Part shown: positions 1 through 8,040 of the stretch, piece after piece
How the letters are laid out: every line of letters starts with the position of its first letter
How positions within the stretch are numbered: the first letter of the stretch is position 1
DNA from: SIG435 sp045530725
Lineage (GTDB): Bacteria > Bacillota > Clostridia > UMGS1810
Assembly (NCBI GenBank): GCA_045530725.1
Contig: JAZSCT010000028.1
Location: 1-64,000, forward strand
Length of the DNA: 64,000 nucleotides
Direction: 5' to 3'
Program-made: the position numbers and the translations under genes
Notes under the pieces: model-generated
Told to the model about the DNA's origin: nothing
Database searches by the model: none
The model's input: only the letters and a program-made list of their open reading frames with translations

Positions 1-2
1 AA

Positions 3-143
3 TTCTATTCGTTTGATGATTTTTCAAAACAACTAAAAGTGCATAACTATAACTACAACAAGTTTCCTATGCGCCCTCTCAACTGGAAAGCTCCTATTGA
101 TTATATCAAGGCTTTCCTTGAAGATGGTGAAATTTTTAATTAA
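3..143 (+). CDS. C-terminal end of an integrase-type transposase (partial)
   Basis: The frame is open from the left window edge and stops at TAA 141-143, giving 46 residues. The peptide contains YNYNKFPMRPLNWKAP followed by a short helix. That is the usual tail of rve-core (DDE) transposases of the IS3/IS481 kind, where an MRPLxWKSP motif closes the protein. Only the tail is in the window, so I cannot tell whether the element is intact. No terminal inverted repeat could be assigned with confidence downstream. The family call rests on this short motif alone. Confidence 0.65.
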   Translation, partial: FYSFDDFSKQLKVHNYNYNKFPMRPLNWKAPIDYIKAFLEDGEIFN

Positions 144-376
144 TTTTGTAACACATCATTGACAAACCTACATAATATTTTACCCTATAACTTTATTTTC
201 TGTGGAATAATTTTTTTGTTGATATTTCGCATAGAAATTGATTTTATATATTGAAAAATGTTCAAAATTACAACTTTAACCATTTAGGTTTAGATCAAAT
301 TTTTAGCCACCTCTATTTTATAATTTTTTATACCATAACCGAAAATGTTTGTCAACATATTCATAAAAACTATAAC

Positions 377-423
377 ATAACGGTTTACCCGTACACAATA
401 TACGCATACGGGTAAACCGTTAT
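377..423. repeat. Perfect 17-bp inverted repeat with 13-nt loop
   Basis: Arms 377-393 and 407-423 are exact reverse complements (ATAACGGTTTACCCGTA). There is no T-tract on either side, so it is not a normal intrinsic terminator. It lies 234 bp after the transposase stop and could be a remnant end of that element or a protein-binding site; this is unresolved. Confidence 0.6.
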
Positions 424-487
424 AATTGCAAATCCACCAACGCAAAAACACCCTCCACGCTCATGAAAAATCTGTGTTTCTGCTGCA

Positions 488-528
488 TATAAAAACAAGG
501 CTTTTGACACGCAAGCCTTGTTTTTATA
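488..528 (-). terminator. Intrinsic terminator of the lipoprotein gene
   Basis: 16-bp perfect arms (488-503, 513-528) with a 9-nt loop. They sit 15 bp beyond the stop of the minus-strand lipoprotein gene. The arm itself supplies the T-run on both strands, so it may act in both directions. Confidence 0.75.
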
Positions 529-543
529 AAATCATCCTCTTAT

Positions 544-1644
544 TTATTTTTTTTCAATAGTAATATATTCATAAAATTTTATATAAAGGTCTCTTTCGCT
601 AACATCGAAAATTGATGTTAACTCATTTTCTTTATTTCTCACTTCCCACTTTCCGTTCTTTCTTAATAATAAAGACCCAACTATGTTATTGTTTTCAACG
701 GCACAAATTAAATATTCTAAATCAACATTTGTACTAATGGACAATTTTAAAAAGACCATATTATCATTATTTCCAACCGGAATAACGGATTTTTCAAAAT
801 CCGGCTTGAATCGACCTTCTTTCACAACATTTCTACACTGCTCCACCAAACTATCCAATGTACCAGAATCTCCGTTTTCTATATCGCAATAGCCTAAACT
901 ATTATAACTTTGAAAATAAAAAATATTTTCAACAAGTACAGAATTAAATATTGTAGGCATTGCACCTCCATTAGTTTCTATCTTTTCACTTAGCTCTATC
1001 GTTTTCTTATTTATGTTTTCTTTTTCATTCAAATTCATCTTAAATACATATATTTCTTTAAGATGTTCTGATGTATAATCCAACGCTATGCTTGTAATAA
1101 TGTTTCTTTTTTCATCGTATTTTATATAAGATGGATAAACTCCAATTTTTTTATTTTCTTTTTCTAAAACAAAATCTGAACTTTTAATTATTTCTGTTTT
1201 TCCATCACTTTTATAAATCGTTATTTCATGCTCTTTAAATTTTTGGTTTTCATCATATTGTGCAAATATCTTTATATTTTTTCCGAAAACTGCATTACTT
1301 ACATTTTTTATTTTTTCTATATTTATTTTTAAATCTTCATAAAATGAAGTTTCTTGATATTCATTGATGAATATATTACCATCATCATACCATATTGGCT
1401 CTACATAATCTTTAGAAATTTCTTTTTTCCCCATTTTATATAAAGGCTCTTCTTCTCCTATATATGAATTTTCTACGTCCCACACTAACCGGTTGGCTAT
1501 AATTCCATCAGATTCCTTATCATATTCATACATTAAAAAAGAAATATCTTTACCAACATTTGATTCTGATGAGTGGTTAGAACAGCCACACAAAAAAAGA
1601 GAAAAAAGCGTTGCAAAAATTAACAATCTTACTGATTTTCTCAT
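544..1644 (-). CDS. Putative lipoprotein of unknown function
   Basis: 366 residues. The ATG at 1644 has GGAGG placed 8 nt upstream and begins MRKSVRLLIFATLFSLFLCG; a longer reading upstream is less likely. The N-terminus is a lipoprotein signal peptide with lipobox L-C-G-C, so the mature protein should be lipid-anchored on the outer face of the membrane after cleavage before Cys. The rest is hydrophilic and rich in Lys, Glu and Asn, without a domain I recognise. It follows the Amidase_6 gene on the same strand, separated by a hairpin terminator (1664-1694). The base composition is markedly AT-rich compared with the housekeeping genes to the right, in line with an accessory origin. Confidence 0.8.
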   Translation of the reverse strand: MRKSVRLLIFATLFSLFLCGCSNHSSESNVGKDISFLMYEYDKESDGIIANRLVWDVENSYIGEEEPLYKMGKKEISKDYVEPIWYDDGNIFINEYQETSFYEDLKINIEKIKNVSNAVFGKNIKIFAQYDENQKFKEHEITIYKSDGKTEIIKSSDFVLEKENKKIGVYPSYIKYDEKRNIITSIALDYTSEHLKEIYVFKMNLNEKENINKKTIELSEKIETNGGAMPTIFNSVLVENIFYFQSYNSLGYCDIENGDSGTLDSLVEQCRNVVKEGRFKPDFEKSVIPVGNNDNMVFLKLSISTNVDLEYLICAVENNNIVGSLLLRKNGKWEVRNKENELTSIFDVSERDLYIKFYEYITIEKK

Positions 1645-1663
1645 ATTTATCCTCCAATTTAGT

Positions 1664-1694
1664 GAAAAGAGGGGAGTACAACTCCCCTCTTTTC
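1664..1694 (-). terminator. Intrinsic terminator between Amidase_6 and lipoprotein genes
   Basis: 14-bp perfect arms (1664-1677 and 1681-1694) with a 3-nt loop. The stem ends in TTTT on the minus strand. It lies just past the Amidase_6 stop and just before the lipoprotein Shine-Dalgarno, so read-through would be needed for co-expression. Confidence 0.8.
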
Positions 1695-1700
1695 GCATTT

Positions 1701-2858
1701 TTATAGCATATAATAAACAAAGCTTGAGCTATTTGAAAATTGTACGTGATATCTATCGTTTGTATGACCTGTATATCTATGCGTAACCGTATCATTCAAA
1801 GTTATTAAAACAACATGACTTGATGCTGTATACAAAACAGCCCCAGCATTTGCATTTGCATAATTTGAAGAATACCAATATCCTTTCGTGTTGAGCATAT
1901 GATTTTTTAATCCTTGTGTATTTATCCAAGCATATGAATCTGGATACCAAACACTATCATGCCATACATCTCCAGCATTTAAACACTGCGAAACAAAATT
2001 TGCACAATCATTATGTTTATAATAGGTAAAATTGGGATTATACTCTGAAGGATCTTGTAATACACCACAAGTTGAACCACATGAATAACAGGTTGTTACC
2101 TCTTCTCCAACATATGCCAATGCGTAATCTCTGGCTGCTGTTCTTCTATAATCTGAATAAGCAGCAGGAACAGCAATACTTCCCAAATTCTCCGCTACCG
2201 CAACAACAGGAGCGTCTATAACAGCCTCCATTGTTGCTATCCCCTGTGCTTTTTGTTCTTCTGCACTATTTGGCAATATATCTTCAATAGGAATCAAATG
2301 GTCTATATTTTCTGCCATTATATTTAAAGTTTCTGTATCAATCTCGCCATTTACTATATCCGCATCAACATATATCCAAAAATTATGTTCCGAAGATTGT
2401 CCTATATATTCCTGCAGTTCATCAAATTTATTAACAATCGTTTCAGCAACCGCTGTCTTTGTTGAACTCGAAATATTTCCACTAACTGCTGCAATATTTA
2501 CATTACCATTTTCTGCTGTCAATAGTGAAATATTTTCTACTCCACCCGCTTCTAACATACCCTTAACAAACGGAAGATCTTCCACATCTTCTGCTTTCAA
2601 CGTCGCATCAAATCTTACATGAATAACACTTGTTATATAATCGTCCTCTACCTCTGTTCTCGTAACAACTGAATCCATATTTTCAATATTATAAAACTCT
2701 TTATGTCCATCATATAATATATCTTCAACCGACAATATTGCTAAATTTTCAAATTCTGCAATATCGTTATCCGACACTGTGGATACAGCATATACATTTG
2801 TCATCGAAACTAACAATGCCAATGAACATAACAAAGCAATTATTTTATTCTTTTTCAT
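1701..2858 (-). CDS. Secreted amidase-domain (Amidase_6) protein
   Basis: 385 residues from the ATG at 2858, which follows AAAGGAGAAAATT. A classical signal peptide (MKKNKIIALLCSLALLVSMT...YA) predicts export. Residues about 30-230 are a low-homology region. The C-terminal 155 residues match the putative amidase domain (Pfam Amidase_6): an YRRTAARDYALAYV helix, then HNDCANFVSQCLNAG with the presumed catalytic Cys, a W-rich segment, and a late SSHVVLI motif with the presumed His. Members are secreted cysteine hydrolases of the NlpC/P60-like fold, presumed to act on peptidoglycan or small amides; the substrate is unknown. A Cys pair (CYSCG) just before the active-site Cys may form a disulfide. 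Confidence 0.85.
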   Translation of the reverse strand: MKKNKIIALLCSLALLVSMTNVYAVSTVSDNDIAEFENLAILSVEDILYDGHKEFYNIENMDSVVTRTEVEDDYITSVIHVRFDATLKAEDVEDLPFVKGMLEAGGVENISLLTAENGNVNIAAVSGNISSSTKTAVAETIVNKFDELQEYIGQSSEHNFWIYVDADIVNGEIDTETLNIMAENIDHLIPIEDILPNSAEEQKAQGIATMEAVIDAPVVAVAENLGSIAVPAAYSDYRRTAARDYALAYVGEEVTTCYSCGSTCGVLQDPSEYNPNFTYYKHNDCANFVSQCLNAGDVWHDSVWYPDSYAWINTQGLKNHMLNTKGYWYSSNYANANAGAVLYTASSHVVLITLNDTVTHRYTGHTNDRYHVQFSNSSSFVYYML

Positions 2859-2948
2859 AATTTTCTCCTTTCCTATACACACGCTGCCTAAATCATCTGT
2901 TTTTTATTTCCACATCTTCCTAATCCCACCTTCCCCGGATAACAAAAA

Positions 2949-2995
2949 AACGCGTAAATCAACACCCCTGTTCAAAGAGGATTGACTTACACGTT
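2949..2995 (-). terminator. Terminator/attenuator-like hairpin after a 26-codon ORF
   Basis: Arms 2949-2962 and 2982-2995 pair over 14 positions with two wobble or mismatch positions, and CCUC/GGGG pairing continues inside. On the minus strand the stem is followed by seven T residues. It lies between the small ORF (3019-3099) and the Amidase_6 gene, so it either ends the short transcript or acts as an attenuator for the amidase. Confidence 0.75.
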
Positions 2996-3018
2996 ACGCT
3001 GCCAACTTTCTTTATTTT

Positions 3019-3099
3019 TTACATCTCTATACTATCAGAGGAACACAACCAAAGCTGCAATATAACCGAGTCAAACCTCTTTGAAAAATTACTTACCAT
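3019..3099 (-). CDS. 26-residue small ORF in its own short transcription unit
   Basis: ATG at 3099, seven nt after a GGGGGAG Shine-Dalgarno, encodes 26 residues: MVSNFSKRFDSVILQL, then WLCSSDSIEM, stop TAA 3019-3021. An almost ideal promoter lies just upstream (3134-3162) and a strong terminator downstream (2949-2995), giving a transcript of roughly 180 nt. The size and layout resemble type I toxin mRNAs or leader peptides, but the peptide has no clear membrane helix and I do not recognise it. It may also be a regulatory leader for the Amidase_6 gene, for which no separate promoter is apparent. Confidence 0.5.
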   Translation of the reverse strand: MVSNFSKRFDSVILQLWLCSSDSIEM

Positions 3100-3133
3100 T
3101 GGTATCTCCCCCTTTTCTCTATTTGTTGGCTTT

Positions 3134-3162
3134 ATTATAACACATCTTTTCCCAAATTGCAA
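3134..3162 (-). promoter_or_regulatory. Strong sigma-A type promoter with extended -10
   Basis: On the minus strand TTGCAA (3157-3162), a 17-bp spacer and TATAAT (3134-3139) are preceded by TGT (extended -10). Expected start near 3127, reading into the 26-codon ORF. Confidence 0.75.
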
Positions 3163-3405
3163 GTATTTTTAGATGTTTTTTCCATTTTGTAAATTCCTCT
3201 AACTTATTTTGCAAAATTATTTATAATAAAGTTTGTATTTTTCACTCTTTGGTTATCTCCTTCTGGTGGATATCCCTGAAGGAGGAAAAAACCAACACTT
3301 TTATATATTTACCTATTAATTTTTCTAAAAAACAATGCTTTTTAGGGGGTAAAATCAACAAAAAAAGTGCGGTCGGAAAAACTTCCACATTTTTGCGACA
3401 CTTAT
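3163..3405. other. Non-coding spacer
   Basis: AT-rich stretch between the small-ORF promoter and the inverted-repeat element. No ORF with a credible start or similarity was seen in it. Confidence 0.5.
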
Positions 3406-3862
3406 AAAAAAGGCTCCCTTGTGTAAAGGGAGCTGTCAACGGAGTTGACGGAGGGATTGTTTAACTGCATTATCAATAAATATACATACTCCCTCAAAGT
3501 TTTTGTTTATATCAAGATTTGATATTCTTATAACTTTTAATCCATATTGTTCTAAAAACTCTGTCCTCAAAGCATCTTTTTCTATTTCTTTATCATTATA
3601 ATGCCCAGAGCCATCCAATTCAATAACCAGCTTTGCTTTGGCACAGTAAAAATTAACAATATATTTCCCTATAACTTTTTGCCTTATAAATCTAATAGGG
3701 TATTCTCTTAAGTAATCATACTAAAGGTGCTTTTCTTCTTTTGTCATATTCTTTCTCAATGCTTTTGCAAGTGGTACATTTTCTTTGTTATGTTTATAGT
3801 CCATTACAATCCCTCCGAGTTGCTTCGCAACCCACCTCCCTTTACACAAGGGAGGCTTTTTG
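3406..3862 (-). mobile_element. Small inverted-repeat element carrying a DUF559 gene
   Basis: The ends are imperfect inverted repeats of about 55 bp: left 3406-3460 and right 3806-3861. Reverse-complemented, the right end matches the left at most positions (shared CTCCCTTGTGTAAAGGGAG and CGGAGGGATTGT blocks). Each end folds into two hairpins. The outer one is followed by a T-run pointing outward (CAAGGGAGCC-TTTTTT on the left, minus strand; CAAGGGAGGC-TTTTT on the right, plus strand), so both ends look like outward-facing terminators. The inner edge of the right repeat supplies the GGAGG Shine-Dalgarno for the DUF559 ATG. No clear target duplication was found. Confidence 0.7.
3436..3804 (-). 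pseudogene. DUF559 (Vsr-like endonuclease fold) gene with one amber stop
   Basis: Reading from ATG 3804 (GGAGGG 5 nt upstream) gives 27 residues, then TAG at 3721-3723. The same frame then stays open for 94 residues to a stop at 3436. The joined 122-residue product has DUF559 features: an LRKNMTKEEKHL(stop)YDYLREYP start where relatives carry Trp (TGG) at the stop position, FIRQKVIGKYIVNFYCAKAK, VIELDGSGHY with the active-site-like Asp, a GLKVIRISNLDI strand and a C-terminal helix. The single TGG-to-TAG change explains the break. UAG terminates other genes here (rex, rbgA), so this is probably inactivation. Family members are small proteins of the very-short-patch-repair endonuclease fold, often found inside such repeats. 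Confidence 0.75.
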
Positions 3863-3882
3863 ATAGTGCTTTCTTGTATATT

Positions 3883-3911
3883 ATATTATCATTTTTAATG
3901 CTTTTAGTCAA
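3883..3911 (-). promoter_or_regulatory. Candidate promoter reading into the DUF559 element
   Basis: Minus strand TTGACT (3906-3911), 17-bp spacer, TAATAT (3883-3888), located just outside the right repeat of the element. Confidence 0.5.
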
Positions 3912-3951
3912 CACAATCAACTTTTCGCAAATAATTACATATCAACATTAA

Positions 3952-4164
3952 AATCTTTTTGAGATTTCAACAGAAAGTCAGTTTCACAGAAAATCGAGTT
4001 ATAGGTATTTTACCCTTTTATATATTCCGAACCGCACCACTTACGGCGACGAAAGCAACTGCTCTCTGGTAAAGTGGGATATCCCTAAAACTGAAAATGA
4101 TATCAGCGACGATCTGGAACTTATACCATTCGGAATTGATGATATATCCGCTATAGTGAAATAA
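3952..4164 (+). pseudogene. Orphan 3' gene fragment of unknown family
   Basis: An open frame of 70 codons without a good start ends at TAA 4162-4164. The last 45 residues (beginning NRTTYGDESNCSLVKWDIPK) look protein-like: balanced composition and a higher GC content than the flanks. The upstream part is AT-rich and looks non-coding. It may be the 3' end of a gene whose front was removed by the neighbouring insertions. I do not recognise the family. Confidence 0.35.
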
Positions 4165-4186
4165 TCAATTTCAACCCTAATAAAAT

Positions 4187-4222
4187 CAAGAAAGGAGTGT
4201 GACGTATCACACTCCTTTCTTG
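4187..4222 (-). terminator. Intrinsic terminator of the L,D-transpeptidase gene
   Basis: 16-bp perfect arms (4187-4202, 4207-4222) with a 4-nt loop, starting immediately after the minus-strand stop codon at 4223-4225. Confidence 0.8.
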
Positions 4223-5428
4223 CTAATCTGTAATATAAATCTTTGTATTCATCGGAACTTCTTTCACAAGATATTCCATTACATTTTTCTTTACTCTTAT
4301 ACATCCCAAGGACAATCTCATACCCACTCTGCCGTCATATTCTGTTCCGTCATTTTTTAAAAGTACCGAATGAATGGCATATCCGTTATAAAATCTCATA
4401 ACAGGACCCACATAATACTTGGGATAGTACCATTTGGGGATTTTTTCGATATAATCAAACTGTCCTGTAATGGTAGGCGTACTGTATGCACCTATTGTAC
4501 ACGGAAAAGAATCAACAAGTCTCCAGTTGCCCATTGTACCTTTGAAAAGATGAAGTTTGTAATCTTTCTTTGATATCCATATCATATAATCGGTTTTGCT
4601 TTCGATACCGTTTTTCATAACGAATTCTTCTGTCTCATTTATCCCCTTTGGATATATGTCCATATCAAGAGCAAAATCAGACCTGATTTCTTTGTAATCA
4701 TCACAGAATGCTTTTACAAAAGGAACAACAGGAATATATGTGTTTCCGTTGGCATACCAGACCTTGGCACCTATATTCTCTGTGCGTCCGTCGGAATATG
4801 TAATCTTATCATCTCCTACTGTAACAGACAAAGACACATCTTCCTTTGTCACAGTAACAGTATCTTTTGAAACTGTAAGGGCATCTTTATCAAGATACAT
4901 ATAATCAAGAAGTCTGTGCATTTCACAGAACATAACTCCCGACATACTCCTGATTGCATTTTTGTCATCACTAAGACGTCCTTTTACATACATATCCATA
5001 GGGATATCGTCATTGGACTTAAGATTTATACCGAATCTGTTTCCTATCACTACTTCCTGTTCTTCACTTAGCATAGCGTATGTTTCTATAACAGTATTGT
5101 GATAAAGAGGGATTTCCTTATCATATACCACGAAAGATTTCGATCCTTTTGTAAGTTCCAGCAAAAACTTGTCCCCTGTCACAAATTCCACATCGAAATA
5201 AAGCACGTAGGTTCTGTCATCAGAGAAAAGAAAGAAGGTATTCTCTCCAAGTTTCTCCCCCTCTTGGCTATACAGACTGAAAGTAACGTCTTCTGAAAGA
5301 AAGTCGGGATTTTTCTCTGCATATACTTCCACATACAAGCCTTTGCTTTCTATCCCGTCACTAGCAGAAGCAAGAACAAATGATATTGACAGAGTAATCA
5401 GAATCAACGCACAGATGATTTTTTTCAT
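4223..5428 (-). CDS. Secreted L,D-transpeptidase (YkuD family)
   Basis: 401 residues, ATG after a GGGGGA Shine-Dalgarno. An N-terminal signal peptide ending near ASA indicates export. Residues about 30-260 are a beta-rich region with stalk-like character and possibly a copper-amine-oxidase-N-like segment near VWYANGNTYIPVVPFV. The C-terminal 120 residues are the YkuD catalytic domain, with the active-site pattern H-x(n)-S-L-G-C-I-R-V. The family crosslinks peptidoglycan 3-3 through meso-diaminopimelate, or attaches proteins, using that Cys. It follows htpG by 27 bp and ends in a strong terminator, so it is the last gene of the minus-strand group that includes cwlD. A role in spore or stationary-phase wall is possible but inferred. 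Confidence 0.88.
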   Translation of the reverse strand: MKKIICALILITLSISFVLASASDGIESKGLYVEVYAEKNPDFLSEDVTFSLYSQEGEKLGENTFFLFSDDRTYVLYFDVEFVTGDKFLLELTKGSKSFVVYDKEIPLYHNTVIETYAMLSEEQEVVIGNRFGINLKSNDDIPMDMYVKGRLSDDKNAIRSMSGVMFCEMHRLLDYMYLDKDALTVSKDTVTVTKEDVSLSVTVGDDKITYSDGRTENIGAKVWYANGNTYIPVVPFVKAFCDDYKEIRSDFALDMDIYPKGINETEEFVMKNGIESKTDYMIWISKKDYKLHLFKGTMGNWRLVDSFPCTIGAYSTPTITGQFDYIEKIPKWYYPKYYVGPVMRFYNGYAIHSVLLKNDGTEYDGRVGMRLSLGCIRVKKNVMEYLVKEVPMNTKIYITD

Positions 5429-5455
5429 TGTTTATTCCCCCATATGAATAATTCC

Positions 5456-7252
5456 TTACATAATCTTTTCAAGTATCTGCGAACTTCTCTGAAGGAAAGC
5501 ATTCATCTCATCACCTGTAAGGTTTTTGTAAGAAAGTTTCGCCATATCATAGATATGACTCAATACCATATTCTGAACATCTTTGTCTTCAAGTTCAAGT
5601 GCCTTTTTTACTATTGGTGATGTACTGTTTACTACAAATGCTTCTTCGGGATTTGGCATATTCATTGTGTTTCCGAACATATTCGCCATTTCCTGCATTC
5701 TTCTGCCCTCTTCCGAGAGAACAAACAAAGCAGGAATCTTGTCTGACTTAAGGGATTCCACCCTAAATACCACACCATCTTCAAGAATACCCTCAAAGGA
5801 GGCTTTTACCTCTTCGGTGAGTTTTTCGTCAGTTTTTTCTTCGCCTTTAAGTGAGTCTGAAATATACGAATCAACTCTCTTAAACTTCACGCCCTGTACT
5901 TTGTATTCAAGAAGACTTACAAAGTGATTGTCAAGAACCTGTGTAAGAAGTACAGGCTGGATATTTTCTGCAGAGAGAAGTTCTATATACTGTGCCTGTT
6001 TTTCCTGATCGGTCACATAATATATTTCTTTTTCTTCTATATCTTTTAAGGTAATATATTTTCCGTCAAGTTTTTTGAATATCAGGCTGTCTTTGATTCT
6101 GTCGTAGAATTTATCATCTCTTAAGCAACCATACTTCACAAAAGGATTTATATCTTCCCAGTAACCTTCATATTTCTCTCTTTCGGTTTTGAAAAGGCCG
6201 TTGAGTTTGTCCGATACTTTCTTTGTGATATGTGCACTTACCTTGGATATATATCCGTCATTCTGAAGGAAACTTCTAGACACATTAAGAGGAAGATCAG
6301 GACAATCTATAACACCTTTCAGAAGCATAAGGTATTCAGGAATTACTTCCTTTATATTGTCTGCGATAAACACCTGATTGTTGTAAAGTTTGATTTGTCC
6401 TTCAATGCTCTGAAGTTCGTGGTTAAGTTTCGGGAAATAAAGGATTCCCTTAAGATTGAATGGATAATCCACATTGAGATGAATCCAGAACAATGGTTCA
6501 TTGAAATCCATAAACACTTTGCGATAGAAATCCTTGTAATCATCATCGCTGCATTCAGAAGGATTCTTAAGCCACAATGGATTTGTATCGTTTACAGGTT
6601 TTATTTCTTCATCTTCTTTTTTCTCCTGTTCTTCATCTGTAAGATATATTTCTACAGGAAGAAATCCGCAGTATTTCTCAAGGATTCTTCTTGTCTCCCA
6701 CACATCAAGAAACTCTTCGCTGTCTTCTGCTATATGAAGGGTGATTTCTGTTCCTCTTGTATCTTTATTTCCCTCTCCGATTTCATATTCTGTGCCGCCG
6801 TCACTTTGCCAATGCACACTTTTTTCTCCTGTCTTATAGGAAAGGGTCTCTATCTCCACAGAATCAGACACCATAAATGCAGAATAAAATCCAAGACCGA
6901 AGTGACCTATTATTGTACCATCCTCGTCCATTGCCTTCTCATATTTCTCCGCGAAATCTTCTGCACCCGAAAAAGCCACCTGAGTAATATATTTCTCCAC
7001 TTCATCTTCTGTCATTCCGATACCGTTGTCGGTAATTCTGAGGGTTTTCTCAGTTTTGTTTACAAATACTTCTATCTTAAATTCATCATCTGAATCTGTC
7101 TCTCCCAATGACACAAGTTTCTTATACTTTGTGATTGCATCCTGTGCATTGGATACAAGTTCTCTTAAGAATATATCCTTGTCGGAATAAAGCCACTTCT
7201 TTATAATCGGCAATAAATTTTCTGTGTGTACTGAAATCTGACCTTTGTTCAT
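5456..7252 (-). CDS. htpG: Molecular chaperone HtpG (Hsp90)
   Basis: 598 residues from the ATG at 7252 (AAAGGAGC upstream, MNKGQISVHTENLLPIIKK). In order: the GHKL ATPase domain with ELVSNAQDA, DNGIGM, GHFGLGFYSAFMV and a GTEITLHI strand; the middle domain with a catalytic-type Arg in the NVSRSFLQNDGYI region; and the C-terminal dimerisation domain. It is a cytosolic ATP-dependent chaperone. The length is slightly under the usual 610-630. An alternative upstream start would overlap the cwlD stop and lacks a ribosome site. It is 13 bp from cwlD and likely co-transcribed; the htpG-cwlD pairing suggests shared expression rather than a shared biochemical role. Confidence 0.96.
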   Translation of the reverse strand: MNKGQISVHTENLLPIIKKWLYSDKDIFLRELVSNAQDAITKYKKLVSLGETDSDDEFKIEVFVNKTEKTLRITDNGIGMTEDEVEKYITQVAFSGAEDFAEKYEKAMDEDGTIIGHFGLGFYSAFMVSDSVEIETLSYKTGEKSVHWQSDGGTEYEIGEGNKDTRGTEITLHIAEDSEEFLDVWETRRILEKYCGFLPVEIYLTDEEQEKKEDEEIKPVNDTNPLWLKNPSECSDDDYKDFYRKVFMDFNEPLFWIHLNVDYPFNLKGILYFPKLNHELQSIEGQIKLYNNQVFIADNIKEVIPEYLMLLKGVIDCPDLPLNVSRSFLQNDGYISKVSAHITKKVSDKLNGLFKTEREKYEGYWEDINPFVKYGCLRDDKFYDRIKDSLIFKKLDGKYITLKDIEEKEIYYVTDQEKQAQYIELLSAENIQPVLLTQVLDNHFVSLLEYKVQGVKFKRVDSYISDSLKGEEKTDEKLTEEVKASFEGILEDGVVFRVESLKSDKIPALFVLSEEGRRMQEMANMFGNTMNMPNPEEAFVVNSTSPIVKKALELEDKDVQNMVLSHIYDMAKLSYKNLTGDEMNAFLQRSSQILEKIM

Positions 7253-7265
7253 TTTGTCTGCTCCT

Positions 7266-7976
7266 TTATTGTTCGTAATATTTCTGTATGCCCGAGTATA
7301 TTCCCCAGGCAAGTCCTGACTGATATTCATCAGTATTTAACTTCTTTTCTTCTTCTTTATTCGAAAGAAACCCACATTCCACAATTACTGCAGGAATTGT
7401 ACTGTCCTTCAGTATATAGATACTTTTGTCCGCCACTTTTGCAAGGCGGGTATTTGAGGGGTCACAGATGTTCTTAAGTTCACTCTGTATGCACTCGCCC
7501 AGAATCCTTGAATTTTCGGGGGTGGCGGAATAAAACACCTGGGCACCGTGAGGCTTTTCACTTTCAAATTTGTTCATATGGATGCTTACAAATATATCTG
7601 CACCATACTGATCTCTGTAGTTACGCCGCATCTTCATATCGGATTTCTTGATATCACGGATTGTCTTGTAATCCTTGTCATTGATAGCATTGTCATCACT
7701 TCTTGTAATGATTACCTTAGAGCCGCTCCTTTCAAGAATCGACTGAAGTTTTGTTGCGATTTTTAAATTTATGTCCTTTTCCACAGTACCTGATATCCCC
7801 ACAGCACCACCATCGGGGCTTCCGTGGCCTGCATCAATCACAATCACTTTTTCTCCTGCCGGCACGCCTGACACAGGGACTGACGAATAGGATTCCTTTA
7901 TACTTACAAGAGATATAACTGCAAGAATCGTACAAAGGAAACTCATAAGTTTCCGTTTTTCCAATATCATTATCAT
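7266..7976 (-). CDS. cwlD: N-acetylmuramoyl-L-alanine amidase, CwlD type
   Basis: 236 residues from the ATG at 7976 (GAGGTG 10 nt upstream; a TTG further up is less likely). A short N-terminal hydrophobic helix anchors or exports it. The Amidase_3 domain shows the zinc motifs in order: VIDAGHGSPDGGAVG, a Glu in the EKDINL helix, SIHMNKFES...HGAQVFYS with the second His, and the catalytic Glu in PAVIVECGFLSN. The size and single-domain layout match CwlD, which removes peptide side chains so that muramic delta-lactam can form in the spore cortex. This fits the other sporulation genes in the window. It is upstream of htpG in the same direction. Confidence 0.85.
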   Translation of the reverse strand: MIMILEKRKLMSFLCTILAVISLVSIKESYSSVPVSGVPAGEKVIVIDAGHGSPDGGAVGISGTVEKDINLKIATKLQSILERSGSKVIITRSDDNAINDKDYKTIRDIKKSDMKMRRNYRDQYGADIFVSIHMNKFESEKPHGAQVFYSATPENSRILGECIQSELKNICDPSNTRLAKVADKSIYILKDSTIPAVIVECGFLSNKEEEKKLNTDEYQSGLAWGIYSGIQKYYEQ

Positions 7977-8040
7977 AACCACAATACACCTCAATAAACT
8001 TTATGTAAGTTAAGGGTATATTATGTTTTGTGCGATATGG

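Larger units (their letters stand above)
144..543. other. Intergenic region, 400 bp, with two hairpins
   Basis: No supportable ORF. It is AT-rich and holds a perfect 17-bp inverted repeat (377-423) and a terminator-type hairpin (488-528), both listed separately. Nothing else recognised. Confidence 0.6.

Noticed and set aside
46..543. Complete insertion sequence at the left edge
   Set aside because: Only the transposase tail is visible; the 377-423 inverted repeat could not be tied to an element end without the other side.
6230..7093. Long plus-strand ORF (287 codons) opposite htpG
   Set aside because: It lies entirely antisense to a conserved HtpG frame and encodes an unnatural Cys/Phe/Ile-rich product with no ribosome site.
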